From Sulfurovum sp. TSL1 (GTDB lineage Bacteria; Campylobacterota; Campylobacteria; Campylobacterales; Sulfurovaceae), in NCBI RefSeq assembly GCF_019972135.1, contig NZ_BPFI01000001.1:665106-729105 (forward strand): a DNA stretch of 64,000 nucleotides, written 5' to 3'. The translations under genes and the position numbers were made by a program. The first letter of the stretch is position 1. Each line of letters starts with the position of its first letter. Below are positions 33,886 to 43,233 of the stretch, one piece after another. Below the pieces are notes generated by a model. The model worked only from the letters and a program-made list of their open reading frames with translations. It was not told the DNA's origin and ran no database searches.

Positions 33886-35108
33886 GATGCATTATCCTTA
33901 TTGACAGCTTCTTTAAATTGATCTGATATCTCTGGCAGTACGGAACGCAGGCTTATCCAAGCTGAAAGGGACGGAACCCCGAGTGGATCGGCAAGAAAAC
34001 TTTCACACGCTTCTTTGAGTGCGTTATCAAAAGTTTCAACCGCATCTATCTCTTTTTTTCTATCGAAATTCAAAGCATTGAATTTCGCTACTGCATCATA
34101 GCGGGCAATGGCTTTTCGACTCTCATTAAAAAATGAGCTTCGCAGTGTGCTAAGAGACTCTTCAGAAAATGTCACCCCACGCTGCGACATGACCCTGAAA
34201 ATGGTTTGGGCAATATCGATAACCATCTTTGCCACACCGCCTTCAAGCCCTTGGGCAGTATTTTCTCCTGTGAGTTCCTGGTGTTTATGTTCATAACTCT
34301 CCATGATCTCTGTTTGACAAATGCGCCCTACCGAGCTCTTATCATAGACTTCACTCAATGTTGAGACCTCCAATCCCCAAGTAGGTGAAATACGGATCCC
34401 CCTCGCAAGTGTACGGATAAAAGCAAATTCTCCTGAGAGTGCATACCTGAAGCTGTCCATATAGTTTAAATAGTCACTCTCCCCATAGGTATTTTTCAGT
34501 GCTTTGATGAGCGGCGTGTAAAAGAGCCTTGTTGCACGTCCATGCAGTTTGTCTGTGACCCGTGAGTAGTAACCTTTGTTAAATTCAAAATCCAATGCCG
34601 GGTGAATAATCGGATAAAAAAGCCGTGCAGGAACATCACGGGTGTAGTTCACGATATCACAATCATGCAAGGCAAAGGCATAAGCGTTTTTATCAGCGAG
34701 GGCGTAGCCCAGCATCGTCCAGACATTTCGACCTTTTCCTTTGATGTCGATACTGTTAAACCCCAGATCTTTAAACTCCTGGTAAAGGTTTTGAACGCAT
34801 GGCCCGTCATTCCAAAGTACATCTACCCTCACATCAAGAGTGGACATGATCGCTTTCACATTTTCAAACTGCTCTTTCGTTGCACTGTCCAAGCCCAGAA
34901 TAATCTTGTAAAGATATTTCACCCCTTTAAGTTCTTTGAGGATCTGCTTCATGGCAGGCGTTTCAAACTCAGAGTATAGTGCAGGCAGAAGCAGTACCAT
35001 ATTGTGTCTATCTGAGAATTGTTCTAACTCAGCCTCCATATCTGCCAGTGTTCTCTTTGAGAGGTTTTGGAGAGTAGTAATCAGTCCGTTTTGAAAAAAA
35101 TCTGCCAT
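33879..35108 (-). CDS. gpgS: Glucosyl-3-phosphoglycerate synthase (GT81-like)
   Basis: Transfers glucose from an NDP-glucose to 3-phosphoglycerate, giving glucosyl-3-phosphoglycerate, the precursor of the compatible solute glucosylglycerate. 409 residues, GT-A fold; the metal-binding DxD is Asp149-Cys-Asp151 (ALHDCDIVNY). GKGRNVWTMLGYALA, SGEFAF and SPTWGLEVSTL are family-type acceptor and nucleotide segments. GGAG sits shortly before the ATG. It lies 10 bases after the glycerate kinase gene. Donor nucleotide (UDP, GDP or ADP) cannot be told from sequence. Confidence 0.83.
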   Translation of the reverse strand: MADFFQNGLITTLQNLSKRTLADMEAELEQFSDRHNMVLLLPALYSEFETPAMKQILKELKGVKYLYKIILGLDSATKEQFENVKAIMSTLDVRVDVLWNDGPCVQNLYQEFKDLGFNSIDIKGKGRNVWTMLGYALADKNAYAFALHDCDIVNYTRDVPARLFYPIIHPALDFEFNKGYYSRVTDKLHGRATRLFYTPLIKALKNTYGESDYLNYMDSFRYALSGEFAFIRTLARGIRISPTWGLEVSTLSEVYDKSSVGRICQTEIMESYEHKHQELTGENTAQGLEGGVAKMVIDIAQTIFRVMSQRGVTFSEESLSTLRSSFFNESRKAIARYDAVAKFNALNFDRKKEIDAVETFDNALKEACESFLADPLGVPSLSAWISLRSVLPEISDQFKEAVNKDNASC

Positions 35109-35118
35109 TGTTTCTCCT

Positions 35119-36276
35119 TTAATTTTTTAAGATGATCATAAGATCCATTACATTGGTCCCTGTTGGGCCCACAGTAAAGTCAGAATCCAGTGCTTTAAAA
35201 AAAGTGTAACTGTCACTGTTTTTTAAATATTTTTTGGGATCTAAGCCTTTTGTTTTCATTTTTTTATAGATTTCTTGTTCCACAAAGGCTCCCGTAGCAG
35301 GTGAATTTCCATCGATTCCGTCACTCCCTGCGATCAGGATAGAGATCTTGTCAGACACCAATGCATTATCTAATAACAGCCTTAACGCCAACTCCTGGTT
35401 CCTGCCTCCTTTACCCGTATCCTTCACTTCTGTGGTCGTCTCTCCACCAAAAAGCAGACAGAAAGAGTCATATTTTTTCTCGTACGCTTTGATCTTTTCA
35501 GCAAGATATCTGGCAGCCTCTTTCGAAGGTTCGCTGAGTCTATTCGTCACTATTTTTACCTTATCCACTTCGGATCTGATGTATTTTTTTGCCTCTTTTA
35601 AAGCAATGCTATTGTTCCCGACAATATGATGGGGTATTTTTCCATTCATCATCGGAGCCGAACCGATCGTGTTAAGATCATCACCGATCACATCACTCAG
35701 TACCAGAACCACTCCTTTGGCCTTCGTGTAGTCAGCCAGTTTGCCGCCTTTGATCCGGGAGATGGCTTTTCGTACACTGTTGAGTGTTTGGATATCGATA
35801 CCAGAGCCCAGCAGTGCGGAGGATATTTTTTGAAAATCCTCTAAACTTATGCCATCAATGGGCTTCTCTATCATGGCTGACGCCCCACCTGAAAGGCAGA
35901 AGATGAAAAAGTCATCTTTCCGCATGGTTTGCATCGCTTCGATCAGCTTATCTGCACCTTCGATACTCTTTTGTGAAACCAAAGGATGGGTTGAAGTATG
36001 GTGTTCAATGAAGCTGCATTGACCTTTTTGATGTGAAATGGCAAGCCCTCCCTTGATAAGAGAGCCCAAGATCTCTTCTACCGCCTTTGCCATACCTAAG
36101 CCGGCTTTCCCCACTGAAAAGAGGTACAGTTTATTGATCTTTTTCAAAGTGTAGGCTGTGTTGCAAATGGTGAGATCTTTCTCATCCAGAGTGATATTGT
36201 TTCTAATGATCGTATTGGCTTTTACCGCCTCAATAGCATGGTTATAGATCTGTGCCAGTATTTTTTTATTAGACAT
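35119..36276 (-). CDS. Glycerate 2-kinase (MOFRL/GckA type)
   Basis: 385 residues, with an N-terminal GckA domain (SVGKAGLGMAKAV; CLSGGASAMIE) and a C-terminal MOFRL domain (LFGGETTTEV, GRNQELALRLLL, IAGSDGIDGNSPATGA). It phosphorylates D-glycerate, in this class usually to 2-phosphoglycerate, feeding lower glycolysis. Next to the glucosylglycerate phosphorylase it would recover the glycerate half of the solute. It overlaps the upstream phosphatase gene by 8 bases. Confidence 0.88.
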   Translation of the reverse strand: MSNKKILAQIYNHAIEAVKANTIIRNNITLDEKDLTICNTAYTLKKINKLYLFSVGKAGLGMAKAVEEILGSLIKGGLAISHQKGQCSFIEHHTSTHPLVSQKSIEGADKLIEAMQTMRKDDFFIFCLSGGASAMIEKPIDGISLEDFQKISSALLGSGIDIQTLNSVRKAISRIKGGKLADYTKAKGVVLVLSDVIGDDLNTIGSAPMMNGKIPHHIVGNNSIALKEAKKYIRSEVDKVKIVTNRLSEPSKEAARYLAEKIKAYEKKYDSFCLLFGGETTTEVKDTGKGGRNQELALRLLLDNALVSDKISILIAGSDGIDGNSPATGAFVEQEIYKKMKTKGLDPKKYLKNSDSYTFFKALDSDFTVGPTGTNVMDLMIILKN

Positions 36277-37063
36277 TTTTCAATACCATTTCATTCCACC
36301 CTTTACTGCCTTGATAGCTTGACTTTTGTATATGGGGTACATTGGTCTCAAGGTAGCTTCCGTCATATTTTTGAATCACAATAGGTATATCCACATGTTC
36401 AAACATAGCAGTATCATTTTGGCTGTCACCTAAGGCAATGGAACTGACTCTCTCTTGATATAGCATTTCAAACAGTTCTATGGTCTTGATCACAGCAATG
36501 CCCTTATCTTGTGATTCGCTCATGATGTGATAAAATCGTCCACCCTGTATGATCTTTAACCCATAACGGTGAGCCGATTTTTTTAATGCTTCTAATTTTG
36601 TCTCATCTTTAAGGATGAAGGGTTCCGTGAAATCACGCTGTTTGGCAAGAATCACATCTCTCTGGGACAATCCGGTTAAATGTCCAATTTCAGTATCCGT
36701 CATATCACTCATACCAACGATATTAAATGTATCTTTGTGGCTTCTATAGAATTCCAATATTTTTGCATAGGCTTCACCAAAGACCATGACCTTTAGATGA
36801 TCATCATCTTTTAAAGATGAGAGATCAAATCCTTTATACCCATCAGGTATAAAAAGTGCTGCTCCATTCTCGACAATGAAAGGCTCTGATATTCCGACTT
36901 TTGCTTGTAGATATTCAACTTCAGCTTTCGTTTTACTGGTAGTGAATATAAGAGGAACGCCTGCTTCTTTGATCTTTTGCAGTGCCTCGAGAGACTCTTC
37001 AAAGGAGTAATTATGATGATTTAAAAAAGTACCGTCCAGATCAGTGAATATTAAACGTTTCAT
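36269..37063 (-). CDS. HAD phosphatase, glucosyl/mannosyl-3-phosphoglycerate phosphatase type
   Basis: 264 residues from ATG 37063 (an ATG two codons earlier is equally possible; the frame stays open farther upstream but without a ribosome site). HAD motif I is FTDLDGTF (Asp8, Asp10), motif II is TTSKT and motif IV is ALGDSQNDTAMF. Family: mannosyl-3-phosphoglycerate phosphatase (Cof-like, C2 cap). Beside gpgS it most likely removes the phosphate of glucosyl-3-phosphoglycerate. First gene of a five-gene operon; TATAGT at 37116-37121 is a candidate -10. Confidence 0.83.
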   Translation of the reverse strand: MKRLIFTDLDGTFLNHHNYSFEESLEALQKIKEAGVPLIFTTSKTKAEVEYLQAKVGISEPFIVENGAALFIPDGYKGFDLSSLKDDDHLKVMVFGEAYAKILEFYRSHKDTFNIVGMSDMTDTEIGHLTGLSQRDVILAKQRDFTEPFILKDETKLEALKKSAHRYGLKIIQGGRFYHIMSESQDKGIAVIKTIELFEMLYQERVSSIALGDSQNDTAMFEHVDIPIVIQKYDGSYLETNVPHIQKSSYQGSKGWNEMVLKNV

Positions 37064-37226
37064 GTACATACTATAGCACATTAGTGACATATCATTCAAG
37101 AATATCTGTATAATAACTATACAATTGAAAATTATTTTCATTATCTATCATTATTTATTAAATAATACGCCAGCCTGGGGACATACATCCGTACGTACCG
37201 GCTATTTACTACGTATCGCTGTCAGA

Positions 37227-38447
37227 TCACAGTGCTTGCAGTTTACTCTTCAAAATAATTTTCCCTGCCTCAACGCCCGGTTGGTCATAGGTATTTACAT
37301 CTATCAGTTCTCCCACCAAAGATGTAAGCAGTTCATAATAGAACATCAGAGAACCGATATTGGATTCTGTTACACTTTGGATGGTGATCGTATCCAAAGG
37401 GATATTATTTTGATCCAATAACGCTTCTATCACAGAATCACATTGCATATTGATCAGTTTTGAAAAAGGAAGATTATTTAAACTGTCAAGCATTTCCAAA
37501 TGCGGAAGGGTAATATCAGGGATCATGGTATTGTCATGAAAATCTTCGATCTTTATAAAGGTGACCGATTTGTCTCTGGTACCTTCCATGATCAGTTGTA
37601 AGAAAGAGTGCTGGTCCTTTGGCCCGATCAGACCGATAGGTGTCAGCCCTACATGAAAGGCACTGTGACGCTGGTGTTTTCCCAAACTCTCCCCCCAGAG
37701 TTGCACATACCATTGACAAAAATATGTCAGTGTTTCTGAATAGGCAAAGATACAGTTAATACTGTACTGTGCATGATTTTCCGCATAATAGACAGCTTTT
37801 TCCAGAAGCATGTCATAAACATACCCTCTGTCAAAGAACCTCTCTTTGATCATTTGTGCACCCGTCAAAAGATCTTTGATATCGATACCACACAGGGCCA
37901 AAGGCAACAATCCTACCGTTGAAAGAACAGAGAACCTTCCTCCAACATTATCTGGGAGATAGAGCACAGAAGCTTCTATCTCTTTGGCATATTTTTCAAG
38001 TGGAGAACCGGGATCTGTAATAAAGGTATAAAATGAGGGATCCATTTGTAAAGAGTAGATATATTTATAGATAGAAAAGGTCTCTACCGTACTTCCTGAC
38101 TTGGAAATGACCAAAAAATGTGTTTTATTGATATCGCATTTGGAGAGCAGTTCATTGATATTGATAGGGTCGGTACTTTCAAAAAAATAGAGTTTTCTGG
38201 AGAGCTCTTTGACCGGTTTCATAAATTCATAGACTGCTTTGGCACCTAAAGAACTTCCTCCGATCCCGATCACCGCGATCGTTTCTATGGTTTCAGGAAT
38301 ACTGCTGCAATACTCATGTATAGGACCAATGTCCTGATCGGGTAACGCATAATATCCAATCGTTTTTTGTTCTTCAACGATCGCATCGAACGCCTTTTCT
38401 TCTGCTCTTTTACTGATCGAACTAAAATAGAGTTTATTTTTTATCAT
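37227..38447 (-). CDS. pgi: Glucose-6-phosphate isomerase (short form)
   Basis: Interconverts glucose 6-phosphate and fructose 6-phosphate. 406 residues, much shorter than the ~550-residue enterobacterial enzyme, as is common in Campylobacterota. GIGGSSLGAKA, SKSGSTVETF (phosphate site), GGRFSVLS, WGESLGKHQ (catalytic Glu) and DQHSFLQ are present. It overlaps eda by 14 bases and closes the zwf-pgl-edd-eda-pgi operon, linking ED and EMP routes. Confidence 0.96.
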   Translation of the reverse strand: MIKNKLYFSSISKRAEEKAFDAIVEEQKTIGYYALPDQDIGPIHEYCSSIPETIETIAVIGIGGSSLGAKAVYEFMKPVKELSRKLYFFESTDPININELLSKCDINKTHFLVISKSGSTVETFSIYKYIYSLQMDPSFYTFITDPGSPLEKYAKEIEASVLYLPDNVGGRFSVLSTVGLLPLALCGIDIKDLLTGAQMIKERFFDRGYVYDMLLEKAVYYAENHAQYSINCIFAYSETLTYFCQWYVQLWGESLGKHQRHSAFHVGLTPIGLIGPKDQHSFLQLIMEGTRDKSVTFIKIEDFHDNTMIPDITLPHLEMLDSLNNLPFSKLINMQCDSVIEALLDQNNIPLDTITIQSVTESNIGSLMFYYELLTSLVGELIDVNTYDQPGVEAGKIILKSKLQAL

Positions 38448-39081
38448 GTTGTATTTCTCCTTTGATAACCTGCATCGCTTCTGAGCAAAGCTTTGTGATC
38501 TCTTTAAAGTTTTTTTCTTTTAGTGCCTGCTTGGGAACGATCCAGCTTCCCCCTGTACAGAGTACATTTTCAAGTGAGAGAAATTCATTGATATTCTCAA
38601 GATTAACGCCTCCTGTAGGGCAGAATCTCATACTTGAAAACGGTCCGCTAAAGGCCTTAAGTATCTCAATACCTCCTGCAAGTGTTGCAGGGAAGAGTTT
38701 ACAATGTTCAAAACCGTTATTTTTCGCAAACATCACTTCAGAAGCCGTTGCTACACCTGGGATCAATACAACATTCAGTGCTTTTGAGGTCTCCATCAAA
38801 TCATGACTGATACCCGGACTAAAGACAAACTGTGCACCATGAGCCACTGCTTGTTGAAAATCACTGCCATTGAGTACGGTTCCCGCACCGACATGCATCT
38901 GCGGCAGTGCTTTTGAGATAGCTTCTATAGACCCAAGCCCTGCATCCGTACGCAGTGTGATCTCCATGATATTGATACCACCCTCAAGCAAAGCTTCTGC
39001 CAATGGCACAGCATCATCCATATTTTCCAATGCGATCACCGGAACGATCGGTGAGATCTGCATCACTTCTCTGGCTGTCAT
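38434..39081 (-). CDS. eda: KDPG aldolase
   Basis: Cleaves 2-keto-3-deoxy-6-phosphogluconate to pyruvate and glyceraldehyde 3-phosphate; 215 residues. Schiff-base Lys128 lies in HCKLFPAT and catalytic Glu40 in IMEITLRT; the phosphate-binding CPTGGV is present. It overlaps edd by four bases (ATGA). Confidence 0.96.
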   Translation of the reverse strand: MTAREVMQISPIVPVIALENMDDAVPLAEALLEGGINIMEITLRTDAGLGSIEAISKALPQMHVGAGTVLNGSDFQQAVAHGAQFVFSPGISHDLMETSKALNVVLIPGVATASEVMFAKNNGFEHCKLFPATLAGGIEILKAFSGPFSSMRFCPTGGVNLENINEFLSLENVLCTGGSWIVPKQALKEKNFKEITKLCSEAMQVIKGEIQHDKK

Positions 39082-40907
39082 GCGCGCTCCTTACCGGAAA
39101 TATCAAACAGACTTGCGCCCTCCTCTGCCATACCTACACTCTGACGGACAGCGACAAAAAGCTCTCTACCGAACCCATGGGTATTGGCACTAAGATCAGG
39201 CACATCAAGAGTACGTTCTTGTAACTCCGTATCCTCGACCAAAAGCATGATCTCCCCTTTTTTTGCATCAAAACGGATCCTGTCGCCTGTTCTGACCTTT
39301 GCCAGCAACCCTCCATCCAGTGCTTCGGGAGAAAAGTGAATGGCTGAAGGCACTTTACCCGATGCACCGGACATCCGTCCATCTGTGATGATGGCAACTT
39401 TATACCCCTTGTCCTGAAGTGCACCAAGCGGCGGCATGAGTCCGTGTAACTCAGGCATTCCGTTGGCCTTTGGACCCTGATAACGCACTACAGCGATAAA
39501 GTCTCTTTCCAGTTCCCCCTTATGAAATGCCTCCTTTAAAGCCTCCTGAGATTCAAAAACGACCGCCGGTGCCTCTATAAAGAACTGTTCAGGTTTCAGT
39601 GCCGAGGTCTTGATGACACTTCGCCCAAGGTTTCCATTGAGCAGTTTCAGCCCTCCCTCTTCACTAAATGGTCTCTGCGTACTTGAGATCACCTCAATGT
39701 TGCGTGAGACCCGAGGACCTGGTTCAAAGCTCAAAGTGTTTTCGCGCATAGCAGGTTCAACGATATAAGCATCCAGACCTCTGCCTACGATCGTCTCCAC
39801 ATCGTTATGTACAAGTCCGGCATCCAGAAGTTGTGAGATCACGACGCTCATACCGCCTGCATCTCTAAAATGGTTCACATCTGCCTGCCCGTTTGGATAC
39901 ATTTTACAGAGCAGAGGCGTGACTTTGGATATCGCATCAAAATCATCCCAGTTCAGTATGATCCCTGCAGCTCTTGCCATCGCAATAAGATGGATCGTGT
40001 GATTCGTAGATCCCCCTGTGGCCATCAGCCCTACGATGGCATTGACAAAACTTTTTTCATCAACGATCTCTGCGACAGGTTTGTAGGTTCCCCTTAACTC
40101 TGTCATCGTTACAACCGTTTTTGCCGCATGTGCGGTCAATGCTTCCCGCAAAGGCGTGTTTGTATTGACAAAAGAGCTGTTTGGAAGCTGTAGCCCCATC
40201 ATCTCAAGTAACATCTGGTTGGAGTTTGCCGTACCGTAAAAAGTACAGGTTCCGCTACTGTGATACGAAGCAGACTCGACTTTCAGCAGTGCATCTTCAC
40301 TCACCTTTCCTTGAGCAAATTCTTGACGTACTTTTGCTTTTTGCGCATTGGAAATACCCGAAGGCATAGGACCTGCAGGAACAAATACCCCCGGAAGATG
40401 ACCAAAGGCCAATGCACCGATCACAAGTCCCGGAACGATCTTATCGCACACACCAAGATAGAGTGCACCATCATAGACATTATGTGAAAGCGCTATCGCA
40501 GTGCCCATGGCAATATTGTCACGGCTGAAAAGACTCAACTCCATACCAGGCTGTGACTGGGTGACACCATCACACATTGCAGGTACCCCGCCTGCGACCT
40601 GTGCAGTGGCACCCAGATCCATCAAGGTACGTTTGATCAATGGCGGATAGAGTTTATACGGCTCATGTGCAGAGAGCATATCGTTATAGGCTGTGACGAT
40701 AGCGATATTGGGACTTTCCAAACCTGCAAGCGATGCTTTTTCACGCTCTTCCATCGGTGCCATAGCATGTGCTAAATTACTGCAACCCAATGCATTACGG
40801 TTGACACCGTGTCCTTTGGCTGATGCAATGCGATCCAGGTAAATCGCTCTACTCTCCAGAGAACGTTCACGAATTCTGTCTGTCACTTTTTGTATAACTT
40901 CATTCAT
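39078..40907 (-). CDS. edd: 6-phosphogluconate dehydratase
   Basis: [4Fe-4S] dehydratase of the ED pathway, 609 residues, standard length. MCDGVTQSQPGMELSLFSRD and GVCDKIVPG hold two expected cluster cysteines; TGGSTNHTIHL and DGRMSGASGKVPSAIH are IlvD/Edd family motifs. ATGA overlaps occur at both ends (pgl upstream, eda downstream), indicating translational coupling. Confidence 0.97.
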   Translation of the reverse strand: MNEVIQKVTDRIRERSLESRAIYLDRIASAKGHGVNRNALGCSNLAHAMAPMEEREKASLAGLESPNIAIVTAYNDMLSAHEPYKLYPPLIKRTLMDLGATAQVAGGVPAMCDGVTQSQPGMELSLFSRDNIAMGTAIALSHNVYDGALYLGVCDKIVPGLVIGALAFGHLPGVFVPAGPMPSGISNAQKAKVRQEFAQGKVSEDALLKVESASYHSSGTCTFYGTANSNQMLLEMMGLQLPNSSFVNTNTPLREALTAHAAKTVVTMTELRGTYKPVAEIVDEKSFVNAIVGLMATGGSTNHTIHLIAMARAAGIILNWDDFDAISKVTPLLCKMYPNGQADVNHFRDAGGMSVVISQLLDAGLVHNDVETIVGRGLDAYIVEPAMRENTLSFEPGPRVSRNIEVISSTQRPFSEEGGLKLLNGNLGRSVIKTSALKPEQFFIEAPAVVFESQEALKEAFHKGELERDFIAVVRYQGPKANGMPELHGLMPPLGALQDKGYKVAIITDGRMSGASGKVPSAIHFSPEALDGGLLAKVRTGDRIRFDAKKGEIMLLVEDTELQERTLDVPDLSANTHGFGRELFVAVRQSVGMAEEGASLFDISGKERA

Positions 40908-41602
40908 CGGTAAAATACCTCTATCTCTTTAATCTCTTGGTTCAATACGCTGCGTATAGGCATCGCATAAATATCTTCTCCTGTGATCGCTTCTTCAAAC
41001 ACAGCAATTTTCTCTTTGCCTTCAAAATGGATATAGATATGTTTGGCACTCAAGATCGCATGCAGGGTTAAACTCATCCGTATATAAGGTGCGCTTTTCG
41101 GTTCGATCGAGATGCAAAAATTTGGATTTTTAAGATCAAAAGCCTCTTCAAGTTTGATATTCTCAGGGAAAAGAGATGCCGTGTGTGCATCGGTCCCCAT
41201 ACCCAAAATGAGTACATCAAAAGGATAAAGCATCTCTTTCATCTTTTTTGAACATCTCTTTTGAGCCGTATAGATATCTGTATCTGCACAATACATCCCT
41301 ACAAAGTGAGCCTTCGCTGCTTCTTCTTGGAGCAGATATTTTTTGACAAAATGTTCATTGCTCTCTTCTTTGGAAACATCGATCCATCGTTCGTCACAAA
41401 GACCTACCCATACTTTATCCCACTCCAATGCTGCTTTTCTGAGTGTTTCAAAAAGAGGTTTGGGTGTACTTCCTCCTGAAACGATCAAAGAGGCCTTTCC
41501 TTTTTCCTCAATCGCTTTTTGAAGATTGTCCACTATGTTTTGACTTAGTGCTTCTATAAGTGCTTCTTGTTCGCTAAAAGCATGTACAGTTCTACTCATC
41601 AT
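40904..41602 (-). CDS. pgl: 6-phosphogluconolactonase (DevB type)
   Basis: Hydrolyses 6-phosphogluconolactone, 232 residues. SGGSTPKPLFETL is the phosphate-binding region, CDERWID and the LGMGTDAHTASLFP block the family signatures, with the catalytic His in the latter. It overlaps zwf by 11 bases; GGAG lies before tandem ATGs, so the start could be the second one (41599). Confidence 0.95.
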   Translation of the reverse strand: MMSRTVHAFSEQEALIEALSQNIVDNLQKAIEEKGKASLIVSGGSTPKPLFETLRKAALEWDKVWVGLCDERWIDVSKEESNEHFVKKYLLQEEAAKAHFVGMYCADTDIYTAQKRCSKKMKEMLYPFDVLILGMGTDAHTASLFPENIKLEEAFDLKNPNFCISIEPKSAPYIRMSLTLHAILSAKHIYIHFEGKEKIAVFEEAITGEDIYAMPIRSVLNQEIKEIEVFYR

Positions 41603-43055
41603 GCCAGCTCCTGCCGCTTCTTGCGATCAGCTGTACCGCGGCACTGGGTCCATCCGTTCCCGCATTGTAGCTTTTCATAGGTACCATATCTTCAGCCCAG
41701 CCGTCCAGTATCACATCGGCCCATTTCCACGCTGCTTCCACTTCATCCAAACGCATAAAGAGTGTCGGATTCGCACGGATCACATCCAGAAGCAACCGTT
41801 CATAGGCGTCCGGTTTATGCGCTACCTTTAAAGGCGTATTGAGCTCGAGCTCCACAGGTTTTAACATCATCTGTTCACTGAGACCGGGGACTTTATTCAT
41901 CAGTTGCAGATGGATACTCTCTTTGGGCTGCAGTGCAATGACCAGTTTGTTCTCTGAAATAGATTTACCCTGGTTGGCAAAAATAGAATGCGGTACCCCT
42001 TTAAAATGGATCACGATCTCAGAATTCCGGCGTCTCATGCGTTTACCGCTTCTCAGATAAAAAGGTACACCGTTCCATCGCCAGTTATCTATATCTACAC
42101 GAAGTGCGGCAAAGGTTTCAGTGGTACTGTTTTCCACGCCCTCACCCTCAAGGTAACCCGGTACAGGCATGCCTTCACTTGAACCTTTTGCATACTGTGC
42201 ACGTACTGTTTTCTGTTCGATATCCGCAGGGGTCATCTTACGAAGTGAACGGAGTACCTTCACCTTCTCATCACGTACACTGTCCGCATCAAGGGAACAG
42301 GGAGGCTCCATCGCTACAAGACAAAGCAGCTGCATCAGGTGATTTTGTACCATATCACGCATCGCACCATAATCATCATAATATCCCCACCGTCCTTCAA
42401 CACCGACACTCTCGGCCACAGTGATCTGTACATGATCAATATGATTTGAATTCCACAACGGCATAAAAAATCTGTTTGAAAAACGCAGTGCCATAATATT
42501 TTGCACGGTATCTTTACCCAGATAATGATCGATACGGTAGATCTGTGACTCCTCAAAATATTTAAGTACTTCCACATTGATCACACGTGACGATTCAAGA
42601 TCTCTCCCTATAGGTTTTTCAAGTACGACCCTGCTTTGCGGAGTGACCAGATCCAGTTTGCTCATAGACCTGCAGATCGTACCAAAAAAATCCGGTGCGG
42701 TGGAGAGATAGTTCACTCTTTCTCTTTCCGGATACGCATCCAATAACGCTTTGAGCCCTGTATAGCTCTCTAAGATATCAAACTCAATGGTGACCACATG
42801 AAGTTGTGCTCTAAAGTATTCAAATTTTTCCTCTTCAAACGCATTATCGGATAAAAATTCTTTCAGTTTGGACTTTACCAGATCACAATGTTCATCATTG
42901 CTCATGGGTACTCTGGTCGCGGTGATAATACGACACTTCTCATCCAGATAGCCACTGTTGCTCAGATGATACAGTGCAGGCATCAATTTCCTGAATGCCA
43001 GGTCTCCATGCCCGCCAAAAATAGTAATATCACATAAACTTACCATTGCATCCAT
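41592..43055 (-). CDS. zwf: Glucose-6-phosphate 1-dehydrogenase
   Basis: Oxidises glucose 6-phosphate with NAD(P)+. 487 residues from ATG 43055, with AAGG 8 bases upstream (GTG 43064 lies within the ribosome site). The dinucleotide fold is FGGHGDLAFRKL, His replacing the more common Thr/Ala/Ser in GxxGDLA. The active-site motif RIDHYLGKD is intact. First gene of the ED operon; the 178-base gap upstream carries two minus-strand TATAAT boxes (43129-43134 and 43156-43161). Confidence 0.96.
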   Translation of the reverse strand: MDAMVSLCDITIFGGHGDLAFRKLMPALYHLSNSGYLDEKCRIITATRVPMSNDEHCDLVKSKLKEFLSDNAFEEEKFEYFRAQLHVVTIEFDILESYTGLKALLDAYPERERVNYLSTAPDFFGTICRSMSKLDLVTPQSRVVLEKPIGRDLESSRVINVEVLKYFEESQIYRIDHYLGKDTVQNIMALRFSNRFFMPLWNSNHIDHVQITVAESVGVEGRWGYYDDYGAMRDMVQNHLMQLLCLVAMEPPCSLDADSVRDEKVKVLRSLRKMTPADIEQKTVRAQYAKGSSEGMPVPGYLEGEGVENSTTETFAALRVDIDNWRWNGVPFYLRSGKRMRRRNSEIVIHFKGVPHSIFANQGKSISENKLVIALQPKESIHLQLMNKVPGLSEQMMLKPVELELNTPLKVAHKPDAYERLLLDVIRANPTLFMRLDEVEAAWKWADVILDGWAEDMVPMKSYNAGTDGPSAAVQLIARSGRSWHDE

Positions 43056-43128
43056 TTGATCCACCTTCCTTTCACGCGCTTCGTAAAATCATTGTTCTAT
43101 CAAATTCCAGTTGTTCACCCATACTTTT

Positions 43129-43134
43129 ATTATA
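43129..43134 (-). promoter_or_regulatory. -10 box for Entner-Doudoroff operon
   Basis: TATAAT on the minus strand about 74 bases before the zwf ATG; a second TATAAT lies at 43156-43161. The gap to glk shows no other structure, and no operator-like inverted repeat was found. Confidence 0.45.
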
Positions 43135-43233
43135 ACACTTTACTCTCTATTAATGATTATAACCCAATATAATTATATATTATCATTTTTTTGCCTATAT
43201 TTTATGCAATAGCCATTTCAAAACACACTGCCC

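Noticed and set aside
37069-37141. N-terminal extension of the HAD phosphatase (to 37141)
   Set aside because: The extra residues are hydrophobic low-conservation sequence before the HAD motif, with no ribosome site, and they overlap the promoter-like TATAGT.
37142-37226. GC-richer patch with AGCC/GGCT and TACGTA after pgi, considered as a terminator
   Set aside because: Pairing is short and interrupted, with no T run on the minus strand.
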